A stretch of 64,000 nt of DNA from Solirubrobacter ginsenosidimutans. Its GTDB lineage: Bacteria; Actinomycetota; Thermoleophilia; Solirubrobacterales; Solirubrobacteraceae. The stretch spans positions 1-64,000 of the forward strand of contig NZ_JAPDOD010000012.1 in assembly GCF_027587205.1 (NCBI RefSeq), read 5' to 3'. Position numbers and translations under genes: made by a program. Positions 1 to 7,708 of this stretch are shown piece after piece (positions within the stretch are counted from its first letter, which is position 1; each line of letters opens with the position of its first letter). The notes under the pieces are model-generated. The model did not search any database, was not told the origin of the DNA, and worked only from the letters and a program-made list of their open reading frames with translations.

Positions 1-2
1 GG

Positions 3-872
3 CTACGACCCGACTCCCGTCGCCGGCGTGCCCGGCCCGTCGGCCGGCGCCGGCACCCACCCGCGCGCCCCGTCGGACGCCTGCAGGCGCGGCTCGTCGG
101 CCAGCGCCGGAAGCCACCCGCGCGCACCGTCGGCCGCGCGCAGGCGCGACTCGTCGGCCGGCGCCGGAAGCCACCCGCCCGGCTCGTCCGTCGCCCACCC
201 GCGTGGCGCGTCCGCCGGTGCCGTGTGCGCCGAGAGAAAGGTTGATCGGGCTGTGCCCGACGAACCTTGCTCTCGCGCCACGCGCGACAGGGCGAAGGTC
301 GCCGCCGCGAACGCCAGCGCCGCGGCCGCGAACGCCGCGGCGGCGCCGGCAGGGGCGCGCGGCACGCCGCCCGCGACCGCGCCCGCCACGAAGGCGCCGT
401 TGTCGATCGCGGTCCAGAGGGCGTTGGAGGCGGCTTGGCGGGTCTTGCTGGGCGCGAGGCTCGGAAGCAGTGCGGCCTGCGCGGGTTTGTGGGCGGTCGC
501 GGCGACCGTGAAGAGCGTTGCGAGCACCAGCAGCAGCGGGAACGGGGCGTCGAACGCCACCAGCCACGCCGCCGCGGCGAGCAGGAGCGCGCGGGCGAGC
601 ACGGAGGCCAGGAGGACGTCGCGGCGCGGGAAGCGGTCCGCCGCCAAGCCGGTCAGCGGTGCGGCGAGACCCGCCGGGGCCATGCGCACGAGCGCGGCCA
701 AGCCGACCGCCGCGGCGCCGCCGACCGCGTACGCGTGCACGGCCAGGGAGACCATGAACGCCCACCCGCCGATGCCGGTGGCGAGGTTCGCGAGTTGCAG
801 GCGCCGGAGGTCGCGAGTCGCAAGAGCGTCGCGCGCCAGCCGGATCGCCCCGCTCTGCATGCCAAGGGACAC
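3..872 (-). CDS. MFS transporter, N-terminal part (runs off the left edge)
   Basis: Start and 289 codons of a major facilitator superfamily permease; the C-terminal half lies outside the window. Hydrophobic helices fill about residues 20-200, and the loop after TM2 carries 'GLAADRFPRRDVLLAS', a form of the MFS GxxxDRxGRR motif. From about residue 205 the sequence becomes a hydrophilic insert built from three 19-residue repeats of the type 'GWLPAPADESRLRAADGAR', where the central cytoplasmic loop should be. GTG at 872 has AGGA directly adjacent; ATG at 860 (residue 5) is the alternative start. Substrate unknown; drug-efflux-like by general form. Confidence 0.75.
   Translation of the reverse strand: MSLGMQSGAIRLARDALATRDLRRLQLANLATGIGGWAFMVSLAVHAYAVGGAAAVGLAALVRMAPAGLAAPLTGLAADRFPRRDVLLASVLARALLLAAAAWLVAFDAPFPLLLVLATLFTVAATAHKPAQAALLPSLAPSKTRQAASNALWTAIDNGAFVAGAVAGGVPRAPAGAAAAFAAAALAFAAATFALSRVAREQGSSGTARSTFLSAHTAPADAPRGWATDEPGGWLPAPADESRLRAADGARGWLPALADEPRLQASDGARGWVPAPADGPGTPATGVGS
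38..208. repeat. 57-bp in-frame tandem repeat, three copies
   Basis: The segment beginning CGTCGGCC at 38 recurs at 95 and 152, exactly 57 bp apart, with few substitutions. Read on the minus strand it encodes three consecutive 19-residue units in the MFS protein. Period divisible by three and conserved reading frame indicate expansion inside a coding region. Confidence 0.85.
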
Positions 873-920
873 TCCTCATCGAGGCTTGGCGCGCGCTTGG
901 AAATACGTTGGTGCGCGGAC

Positions 921-2141
921 CTACGAGAAGGTCACGAGCGGGCCTTGCATGCTCTTCACGCCGGCCGCGCACGCCTTCTGCGCGGCGCCCTTCGGGAGCT
1001 TCGGGCAGCCGTAGTCGAGCAGCTTGCCGTCGCTGACGACGCCGAGCGTCTTGCCCAGCCAGCGATAGCACGTGAGGGCCAGCGAGCCGTCGAACTGCTT
1101 GCAGCCCTTGAGTACGTCGACCTTCATCGAATCCGGGTACTGGAGCAAGTTTTGAACCTTCGTACCGCGGATGCAGGCGACCTTGTCGGTGTCCGTCTGC
1201 AGGGTGTTGCAGAGCGGCAGCTGGTTGCGCGGGTCGGGCGGGCCGATCACGCTCGCGCCGGTGATGCACGCCTGGCGCTGCAAGCCGTCCAGGCCGCCGC
1301 AGAGCTGCTCGAAATCCGCTGCGGATTGCACGCGCTTGCCGGTCTCGGTCTCCAGGAACACCCGGTACCAGCACGGCCGCACGAATTGCGCGGGCTGCGC
1401 ACCGCACAGCGCGCGCGGATCGGTCACGACGTCCTTGGGCTTCGACGTCGCGTCGGTCCCGTTGATCGCGAACCAGTAGTCGTGGTAGACGCCCTGCGAG
1501 CAGTCGGGCGCGGCGCCGGAACCGAGCTGCTCGCACATCTGCAGCGCGGGCGCGATGTTGTCGTTGTTCAGGCGCATGAACGCGTGCCCGAAGCCGTGCG
1601 TGCACGAGTACCGCTGGTAGCGGGTGCCGGCCTCGGCGCAGAGCTTGAGCGCGACCTTCGGGCCGGCCGCCTCGATCTGCGGCGCGACCGCCGTCACCAG
1701 GCCGTGCGCGTAGCCGGCGGAGCAGCCCGGATCGTTGGTCGCGGGCAGGTTGTCCATCAACTTCGCCAGCGTCAGGTGGATCTTCAACGCGTACTCGCGC
1801 GCGACCGTGTGCATGATCCCGTGGCAGTTGGCGAGCAGGAAGCCGGTCTTGTCCGCGTAGGCCGCGGCGGTGATCCCCTCGACGGCGGCGAGCGGGTCGG
1901 CGGCGTCGTTGACGATCTTCGCCAGCTCGCGGGAGTAGCAGTTTCGACCCTCGTCCTGGATGAGGCCGGCGCAGGTGTTGAGATCGCCCGTGGCCTTCTC
2001 GGCCTGCGCGGACGCGGCCGTGCGCTCCGCCGCGCGCGGGTTCGAGTCCGAGCCGCCGCCGGTGGCGAGCAGCACGGTGAGCCCGACCGCGACGAGCAGG
2101 ACGAGCGTTCCCGCTCCGGCGAGTAGCGCGCGGCGGTTCAT
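921..2141 (-). CDS. secreted or membrane-anchored Cys/His-rich protein
   Basis: 406 aa with an N-terminal hydrophobic segment (about residues 5-27, signal peptide or anchor) and an otherwise extracytoplasmic, cysteine-rich body. The first half holds four motifs of the form C-x(1,2)-G-x-x-H: 'CHGIMH', 'CSAGYAH', 'CTHGFGH' and 'CSQGVYH'. The second half repeats a C-x(about 10)-C-x(3)-G pattern ('CGGLDGLQRQACITG', 'CKQFDGSLALTC', 'CPKLPKGAAQKAC'), suggestive of disulfide-stapled helical repeats. I do not recognise a named family; extracellular metal binding is a hypothesis from the Cys/His spacing. Start overlaps the stop of the upstream gene (ATGA), so the two are translationally coupled. Confidence 0.75.
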   Translation of the reverse strand: MNRRALLAGAGTLVLLVAVGLTVLLATGGGSDSNPRAAERTAASAQAEKATGDLNTCAGLIQDEGRNCYSRELAKIVNDAADPLAAVEGITAAAYADKTGFLLANCHGIMHTVAREYALKIHLTLAKLMDNLPATNDPGCSAGYAHGLVTAVAPQIEAAGPKVALKLCAEAGTRYQRYSCTHGFGHAFMRLNNDNIAPALQMCEQLGSGAAPDCSQGVYHDYWFAINGTDATSKPKDVVTDPRALCGAQPAQFVRPCWYRVFLETETGKRVQSAADFEQLCGGLDGLQRQACITGASVIGPPDPRNQLPLCNTLQTDTDKVACIRGTKVQNLLQYPDSMKVDVLKGCKQFDGSLALTCYRWLGKTLGVVSDGKLLDYGCPKLPKGAAQKACAAGVKSMQGPLVTFS

Positions 2142-2548
2142 GACACGGGCGCCGCGGCCGCCAGCGGCTCGGCCCAGCCGAGCCAGGACGGCACCTGCTC
2201 GCTGGTCACGCCCACGCGGGTGTGCAGGTCGCAGAGCAGATCATCTTGTTGAGATGTCTCCACATCGGCCTCCGCGAACGTCACTTCGGTCGAAGTGCCC
2301 GCCGGCGCGACCAGGGTGATGGCCGGCGCGGCGCTGCCGACCGTCGCCAGTTCGCGTCCGGCTTCGCGCTGGTAACAGGCCCGCGCATCGTCGCCGTGCC
2401 GCGTCGCGCAGACCCCGAAATCCCCGCCTGTGGCCACGCGCGACGGTGCATCGCGGCGCTCGAGCACCGAGTAGAACAGGGCGCCGGCGGCGACCAAGAG
2501 GCCGAGCACGAGCACCCGGCGAGGCGATGACGACAGAGACTGAGACAA
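2138..2548 (-). CDS. short membrane-anchored paralogue of the Cys/His-rich protein
   Basis: 136 aa from a TTG start at 2548; a GTG about ten codons in is an alternative, as no strong ribosome site separates them. One N-terminal hydrophobic helix ('VLVLGLLVAAGALFYSVL') is followed by a short extracytoplasmic region. 'CATRHGDDARACYQREAGREL' aligns with 'CAGLIQDEGRNCYSRELAKI' of the downstream protein, and the later 'LLCDLHT' with 'LLANCHGIMHT', so it resembles only the N-terminal module of its neighbour. Its stop overlaps the neighbour's ATG. A larger reading frame extends upstream but lacks coding character there. Confidence 0.65.
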   Translation of the reverse strand: MSQSLSSSPRRVLVLGLLVAAGALFYSVLERRDAPSRVATGGDFGVCATRHGDDARACYQREAGRELATVGSAAPAITLVAPAGTSTEVTFAEADVETSQQDDLLCDLHTRVGVTSEQVPSWLGWAEPLAAAAPVS

Positions 2549-2612
2549 GTGACCAGATTCAGCGTAGCCGGGGGTCGCGGTCGGCTTTCCTCCCCGAACG
2601 TCGGGTGCCTGA

Positions 2613-2648
2613 CCGACCACCCGCCGGCCGTAGCCGGCGGGTGATCGG
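2613..2648 (-). terminator. hairpin terminator after the M14 peptidase gene
   Basis: Perfect 11-bp stem (2618-2628 with 2633-2643), four-base loop CGTA, extended to 16 bp with one mismatch. It lies 17 bp beyond the peptidase stop at 2665 and upstream of the TTG-start gene. No T-run follows, as is usual for GC-rich actinobacterial terminators. Confidence 0.6.
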
Positions 2649-2664
2649 CGCGGACGGTCGCTCC

Positions 2665-4752
2665 CTACGGGTTCGTGGTGGAGAGCGTGAACGTCAGCGT
2701 CTTGCTGTACGTCCCTGTCCGCAGGGCATCGTTGGCGCCGATGGCCTGTTTGAAGGCCACCGACACCGGGTCGTTGCTGACCGGGCCCGCATAGGTCAGC
2801 AGTGAGGTGGGTGCGGCCGAGCCGCCGATCGCGGCCAGCGCTGAGCCGACACCTGCCGGGCTCGTCGCCGCGGCGCGCAGCGGCGACGCGAGCGTGAACG
2901 CGCCATTGACGAGCTTGCCAGTGTTGACCGGGTCCGCGTCGGCGACGCTCAAGGCGGCGTTGCCCGCGGTGCTCACCGTGTTGGCGGTCGTAGTGGCGTC
3001 GTACTCCTTGGCGATGCCAGGGGCGAACGCGCCGAACGTCGCCGGTGCCCCGAGCGTGAGCGCGAGCGTGCTCGGGACGCTTCCGCCGACCCCGCCCTGT
3101 GTGCAGAGCGAGCGATTGACGACCTGCCCGCGCGCGATCTTGACCGTCGTCGTCTCGAGCACCGTCCCGTCGGGCGCGGTGCAGGTGAGCGTGTAGGACT
3201 CGTCCACGAACTGGTCCGTGTACTGGCTCGGCCGCAGCGACGGGTTCACGTGCCACTCGAACTTCCCGCTCGCGGGGACGTTCATCGTCAGCTTGAGCGC
3301 GTTCGGCAAGGTCCGGACCTCTGCCGGCTGGCCGGTGGTGAAGACCGTCGACGAGGTGTCCAGCGTGTACGTCTTCGTGAGCGTCAGGGTCGCCCCCGCG
3401 GGTGCGGTGCCGGAGATCACGGAGTGCAGCGCCGGCTCCTCGGCGGCCTTGAACGCGTCGTAGTAGAGGCCGCGCATCGTCTGGCCCGCGTAGCGCGTGC
3501 CGGTGCCGAGGTAGTTGTCGATGACGTTCTGGTACGGCGGGTGGAACGTCTGCGTACCGCTGAAGCCAGGCGTCGCCTCAGGGGTGAAGCCGAACGCGCC
3601 GTACGCGTAGTACGCCTGCTGCTCCGCGGTGCTGGAGGCCTCGTAGTAGACGTCGGTCCACGGACCGGCGGGCCAGCCCGGGAGGTTCTTGGAGAGCCGG
3701 TCGAGCAGGCCCTGGTACGCGACCTGGTCGGCGAGCACGTCGGGCTCGTTGGAGGAGCTCGGCGCGCGCAGCAGACGCTGATCCGGCGTGTGGTTGTTGA
3801 TCGCGAGCGTGATGTTGTTGGTGTTGCCCATGTTGATCATGCCCGCGATCTCGGGCTCGGAGCCGGGGGCCTCGCCGCGCGTGTTGGACGCCGTCGAGCT
3901 CGTGCTCGAGCCCGGGCCGCCCCAGAACGGGAGGTAGTTGCGGTTGAGGTCGATGCCGCGGTTGATGTTCGCCGCGAGCGTGCAGTCCGCCAGCGTCGGG
4001 ATCACGCCCGACGTGATGCGGCAGTTCTTGCGCTTCTGCTCGTTCTGCAGGCTGCGGCTGAGGTCGTAGCCGTCGACGTTGACGACCGGGATCGCGATCA
4101 GCTTGCCCTTCTCGAGCAGGTTCGTCGCGTCGGCGTCGGTGCCGTCGTTGAGCAGCAGGTCCCAGATGAACTCCATCGTGAACTCGGCCGTCGGCCACTC
4201 CCGCGCGTGGTGCGCGCCGGTGAGCTGGAACTCCGGCTTGCCGACGTTCTGCGCCACGTTGTGGCTGACCTCGACCCCGTAGATCGTCTTGCCCAGGAGC
4301 GAGGTCTTGTTCAGCGTGAAGAGCTTGACCTTGTCGGGATAGGTCGTCGCCAGCTGCTGGAGCTCGGCGTTGATGCTCGCCAGGTCGCGGTAGGCGACGC
4401 GGCCGGTCGGCAGCGTCGACAGCGGCGCGATGCCCTTGTCGACCTTCGCCTGGTGATCGTCCTCGGACTTCAGGCGCGCGTCGTTGGCGCCGTCCATGTC
4501 GTCCATCAGGACGTCGTAGGCGAGACCCGTGTCCTTGAGGATCTGCACGTCCTCAGGGCCGTGCAGCATCAGCTCCGTGCGCGTGTCGCCCTCGTAGGTG
4601 ACGTCGAGCCCGAGCGCCTCGAGCTGGTTGAGCACCGCATGCGCGGTGGAATGCACCTCGACGAGCGTCGTCTTCGCACTGGCGACGCCGGGCGCAAAAA
4701 GCGCCGCGGCAACCGCGAGGCCCGTGGCGAGCCTCCATCGGCCGTGTTGCAC
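2665..4752 (-). CDS. secreted zinc carboxypeptidase, M14 family, with C-terminal surface domain
   Basis: 695 aa from a GTG at 4752 preceded by a GA-rich ribosome site. Signal peptide about residues 1-30 ending 'GVASA'. A propeptide-like region is followed by the M14 domain: 'HHAREWPTAE' gives the HxxE zinc ligands (H182, E185), 'INNHTPDQ' supplies a candidate third histidine, and 'FTPEATP' a candidate catalytic Glu. The last ~170 residues, beginning near 'SVPSTLALTLGAPATFG', form a Thr/Ala-rich beta module of a kind seen in secreted proteins of this group. Likely role: extracellular peptide degradation. Alternative: cell-wall peptide trimming. Confidence 0.88.
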   Translation of the reverse strand: MQHGRWRLATGLAVAAALFAPGVASAKTTLVEVHSTAHAVLNQLEALGLDVTYEGDTRTELMLHGPEDVQILKDTGLAYDVLMDDMDGANDARLKSEDDHQAKVDKGIAPLSTLPTGRVAYRDLASINAELQQLATTYPDKVKLFTLNKTSLLGKTIYGVEVSHNVAQNVGKPEFQLTGAHHAREWPTAEFTMEFIWDLLLNDGTDADATNLLEKGKLIAIPVVNVDGYDLSRSLQNEQKRKNCRITSGVIPTLADCTLAANINRGIDLNRNYLPFWGGPGSSTSSTASNTRGEAPGSEPEIAGMINMGNTNNITLAINNHTPDQRLLRAPSSSNEPDVLADQVAYQGLLDRLSKNLPGWPAGPWTDVYYEASSTAEQQAYYAYGAFGFTPEATPGFSGTQTFHPPYQNVIDNYLGTGTRYAGQTMRGLYYDAFKAAEEPALHSVISGTAPAGATLTLTKTYTLDTSSTVFTTGQPAEVRTLPNALKLTMNVPASGKFEWHVNPSLRPSQYTDQFVDESYTLTCTAPDGTVLETTTVKIARGQVVNRSLCTQGGVGGSVPSTLALTLGAPATFGAFAPGIAKEYDATTTANTVSTAGNAALSVADADPVNTGKLVNGAFTLASPLRAAATSPAGVGSALAAIGGSAAPTSLLTYAGPVSNDPVSVAFKQAIGANDALRTGTYSKTLTFTLSTTNP

Positions 4753-4891
4753 TGAACCCTTCCCCCCTCTAGTCAAGTCCCCTCCTGACCGCCGAGCCGG
4801 CGTACCTGAAGCTAGGGGACCTGAGCCGGAAATGAAATCGCCCGGGCGTGGATGTGTCTCAGCGCACCCGCCCGGCGGATGTTTGCGAGGC

Positions 4892-4932
4892 GAAAAAAGA
4901 GGGCCGCCGCGCTGGTCAGGCGCGACGGCCCT
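4892..4932 (-). terminator. intrinsic terminator with T-run in the peptidase leader
   Basis: Arms 4900-4912 and 4920-4932 pair over 13 bp with one mismatch around a 7-base loop; on the minus strand the stem is followed by CTTTTTTCG. T-runs are rare in this GC-rich window, so a true minus-strand rho-independent terminator is likely. It lies upstream of the peptidase start rather than after a gene. Confidence 0.7.
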
Positions 4933-5060
4933 GCAGGTGCTTCGGCCGGCGGGTGTCGAGGAGGAGGGAACTGCCCGGGGGCCAACGCGAGGAGAGGTGG
5001 TCAGCCTCTGCCTTGTCATTGCAGTTTCGCCCGGATTTGTGACCGGTTCAATCACTCCTG

Positions 5061-5081
5061 GGGGTGAATCTGCGTCACCCC
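5061..5081. other. 7-bp perfect hairpin (GGGGTGA / TCACCCC)
   Basis: Arms 5061-5067 and 5075-5081 with a 7-base loop, in the upstream half of the divergent region. Could be part of a folded leader on the minus strand or an operator between the two divergent genes. Confidence 0.4.
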
Positions 5082-5133
5082 GGATGAGATCGGCCGAATC
5101 TCGCGGCGAATCGGGACCGTGCAATATGTAGCG

Positions 5134-6333
5134 ATGGACTGGACCTCGCGCTTCGCTGAACGGGCACGCAACCGCGGCGGCGCCGAGCTGGCCGCGATCC
5201 TCTCCGGCCCCGGACCCGGCGTGCTGGCGATGACCGGCGGGTTCCCGAACATCGCGACGTTCCAGACCGAGGTGCTCGGCGAGATCGCCGCGCGGGTGAT
5301 CGCGACGGACCCCGGCGTGGCGCTGCAGTACGGGCCGAGCGCGGGTCTCCCCTCGGTTCGCGCCTACCTGCGCTCGCGGGTGGCTGCCACGCAGGGCGTC
5401 GAACCGGCCGAGGACGAGCTGATCGTGACCTCGGGCGGGATGGAGTGCATCGACCTCTTGTGCCGCACGATGCTCGAGCCGGGCGACGGCGTCGCCGTCG
5501 AGGCGCCGACCTACCTCGGCGCGATCCTCGGGTTCGCCGCGTACGAGGCCAAGCTGACCGGCATCCCGATGGACGAGGAGGGGATGCTCGTCGACGAGCT
5601 GGTCGCGCTGTTCGAGGGCGGCTACCGGCCCAAGTTCGTCTACGTGATCCCGGAGTACCAGAACCCGTCCGGGCGGACGCTGTCGCTCGGGCGCCGTGAA
5701 GCGCTCGTCGCCGCGTGTCGCGCGTTCGGCGTGCTGATCTTCGAGGACGTCGCCTACCGCGAGCTCTCCTTCTCGGGCGAGTCGCTCCCGTCGCTGTGGT
5801 CCTTGGGCCCCGACATCGTGCTGCAGGCGGGAACGTTCTCGAAGGTGTTCTCCCCCGGCTTCCGGATGGGCTGGGCGCTCGGCCCGGCCGCGCTCGTCGC
5901 CCCGCTGGCGGACGCCAAGCAGAACACCGATCAGTGCGCGGGCGCGCTCGGCCAGCGGATGGTCGAGGAGTACGGCCGCGCCGGGCACTTCGACGCCGGC
6001 GTTCCCCGCGCGCAGGCGCTCTACGCCTCGCACTGGGCGGCGCTGTCGGCCTCCCTCTCCGCCCACATGCCCGCCGGCGTGACCTGGAGCGAGCCCACCG
6101 GCGGGATGTTCACGTGGGTGACGGTTCCGCCGGAGATCGACGTGCGCGAGATGCGCGACGCGGCGTCGGCGGCCGGCGTCGCCTACGTCCCGGGCCGCGC
6201 GTTCTATGTGGGCGAGGAGGGCCACAACGAGATGCGGTTGTCGTTCTCGCATCTCTCGGAGCCCGACCTCGAGGAGGCGGGCCGCCGGCTGGCGGGCGTG
6301 ATCTCGCAGACGCTCGCGGGCGCGCTCACCTGA
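5134..6333 (+). CDS. PLP-dependent aminotransferase, class I/II (LysN / 2-aminoadipate type)
   Basis: 399 aa from ATG 5134; an in-frame GTG at 5119 would add five residues and neither has a strong ribosome site. Fold-type I markers: 'TSGGMECIDLL' (cofactor phosphate loop), 'YVIPEYQNPSGRTLS' (the P-x-x-Q-N-P-x-G motif typical of 2-aminoadipate/MocR-type aminotransferases), and 'GTFSKVFSPGFRMGW' with the PLP Schiff-base Lys near residue 237. Stand-alone enzyme without the DNA-binding domain of MocR regulators. Likely an amino-acid transaminase; the amino donor cannot be fixed from sequence. Its stop overlaps the convergent TadE fusion gene by 8 bp. Confidence 0.9.
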   Translation: MDWTSRFAERARNRGGAELAAILSGPGPGVLAMTGGFPNIATFQTEVLGEIAARVIATDPGVALQYGPSAGLPSVRAYLRSRVAATQGVEPAEDELIVTSGGMECIDLLCRTMLEPGDGVAVEAPTYLGAILGFAAYEAKLTGIPMDEEGMLVDELVALFEGGYRPKFVYVIPEYQNPSGRTLSLGRREALVAACRAFGVLIFEDVAYRELSFSGESLPSLWSLGPDIVLQAGTFSKVFSPGFRMGWALGPAALVAPLADAKQNTDQCAGALGQRMVEEYGRAGHFDAGVPRAQALYASHWAALSASLSAHMPAGVTWSEPTGGMFTWVTVPPEIDVREMRDAASAAGVAYVPGRAFYVGEEGHNEMRLSFSHLSEPDLEEAGRRLAGVISQTLAGALT

Positions 6334-7708
6334 CAAGACGCACCTCGAGCGTGGTGCCGGCGGGACCGACCGGGAGCGGGACGCCCGCGCCCGACATCAA
6401 GCCGAGGATGCGGGCGACGTACCCAGGTGACTCGCCGTTGTTCGGCACGCACCCGCACGCCTGCACGGGTCCCGGGCCGGCGTTGTAGGCCGCGAGGGCG
6501 AGCGGCACCGAACCGAACTGCCTGAGCAGGTCGCGCATCAGGTGCGCCTGCGCGTCGATCGCCTGCTCGGGGTCGAACGCGTCATCGAGGCCCATCCCCC
6601 GCGCGGTCTCGGGCATGAACTGCGCGATCCCCTGCGCGCCGGCCTTGGAGACCGCGAACGGGTTGAAGCTCGACTCGGCATAGATCTGCGCGGCGAGGAG
6701 CTTCGCGGAGACGTTCCAGCGCATCGCCGCGGTGCGCAGCATCGGCGCGAAGCGGGCCGGCACGAACCCGGGCACGGCGCCGTGCGATGCGCCGTCCTCG
6801 CCGTCGCCGGCCGGCGCGCCGCGGTCAACGGCCGCCGCCGGGCCACTGTCCGCCTCACCGCCGGTCGCCGGGCGGCCCGCCACGGCGCGCGGGCTTGAGC
6901 CCGCGTTCAACGCGTATCCGTAGTGCCATTTCTCCCACGAGTAGCGCTGAATGAAATGGAAGCGAGGGGCGTTGGCCGCGAGCCAGGCGTAGGCCGCGGC
7001 CGGGCCGAGGTCGAGCTCGGTGGCGTTGCGGTGCAGCGAGGTGCCGGGGCGGGCGACCCACTTCGGGTCCGGATGCCGGGCCCACAGGACGGCCTGCTCG
7101 GCGTCGGAGCGATAGCCGCTCGTAATGATCAGCGCGATGCCGTCGGCACGGGCGGCGGCCTCCATGCGGTCGAAGGCCAGCGCGACGTCGGGGCGCATCC
7201 GCTCGCCCTGGCGGGTCTCCAGTGGCCCGTCGTACCCGCCGCCGGTGGCGAGGGAGAGGTCCGCGGCGGGGCCGAGTGCGGCTTCGGCGACGACGGCGAA
7301 GGTGGCGCTGCGGCGATGGTCCCGGCTGCCGACGCGAACGGTCTCGCGGATGCCGACGCGCACCCGCACAGGAGCGATGGTGGCCTCGTCGGGGAAGCTC
7401 ACGGCTGGGTCGGAGGCGCCGTTGGCCTTGGCGACGCGTAGGGCCGCGGCACGGCCGAGCGCGAGGTAGCCGGCCTTCTCGAGGTGGTTCGGGTTCGGGC
7501 GGCGGCGGATGAACGCGGGCTCGAACAGGCGGCCGTAGTTCTCGTGCATCACGCGCGCGGCGGCGACCGCCGCGAGGTCCGCGGCGCGCTGGGCCGCCGC
7601 CTCGCTTCCGACCGCGCGGGCGACGGCTCCGACGACGATCGCGGCGATCAGGATGCCCGCGAGGCCTCCGATGACGAGGATCGTCGCCTGTCCGTGCGGT
7701 TGGGTCAT
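6326..7708 (-). CDS. TadE-like helix fused to VanY-type D,D-carboxypeptidase and lytic transglycosylase
   Basis: 460 aa, ATG at 7708 with an AAGAGGTG ribosome site. Residues ~8-35 are a TadE/pseudopilin-like hydrophobic helix. The middle (~150-275) is an M15 peptidase domain: 'GTSLHRNATELDL' keeps the His and Asp at VanY spacing and 'WEKWHYGY' supplies the third ligand. The C-terminal ~130 residues are an SLT/goose-lysozyme-like domain with 'AESSFNPFAVS', 'GAQGIAQFMPETA' and 'AYNAGPG'. It could cut both peptide and glycan strands of peptidoglycan, plausibly to let a Tad-like pilus or secretion structure pass. Last gene of a coupled operon (ATGA with upstream gene). The three-part fusion is unusual. 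Confidence 0.85.
   Translation of the reverse strand: MTQPHGQATILVIGGLAGILIAAIVVGAVARAVGSEAAAQRAADLAAVAAARVMHENYGRLFEPAFIRRRPNPNHLEKAGYLALGRAAALRVAKANGASDPAVSFPDEATIAPVRVRVGIRETVRVGSRDHRRSATFAVVAEAALGPAADLSLATGGGYDGPLETRQGERMRPDVALAFDRMEAAARADGIALIITSGYRSDAEQAVLWARHPDPKWVARPGTSLHRNATELDLGPAAAYAWLAANAPRFHFIQRYSWEKWHYGYALNAGSSPRAVAGRPATGGEADSGPAAAVDRGAPAGDGEDGASHGAVPGFVPARFAPMLRTAAMRWNVSAKLLAAQIYAESSFNPFAVSKAGAQGIAQFMPETARGMGLDDAFDPEQAIDAQAHLMRDLLRQFGSVPLALAAYNAGPGPVQACGCVPNNGESPGYVARILGLMSGAGVPLPVGPAGTTLEVRLVR

Larger units (their letters stand above)
4753..5133. other. 381-bp divergent intergenic region with RNA-like structure
   Basis: Separates the minus-strand M14 peptidase gene from the plus-strand aminotransferase gene. 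No credible ORF. It contains a hairpin at 5061-5081 and a minus-strand terminator with T-run at 4892-4932, which sits ~140 bp before the peptidase start. This arrangement fits either an attenuated leader or a terminated small RNA transcribed toward the peptidase gene. I could not match it to a riboswitch class by eye. Confidence 0.5.

Noticed and set aside
2138..2548. Short paralogue regarded as a frameshifted pseudogene
   Set aside because: It has an anchor helix, an orderly end and an ATGA overlap with the next gene, which argues for a maintained short gene.
5040..5090. GGGGTGAATC on the plus strand, resembling part of the c-di-AMP (ydaO) riboswitch
   Set aside because: The other conserved segments (the GGGGAACC-type element before it and the CAGCTAACCTCG-type end) are absent, and the terminator belongs to the opposite strand.
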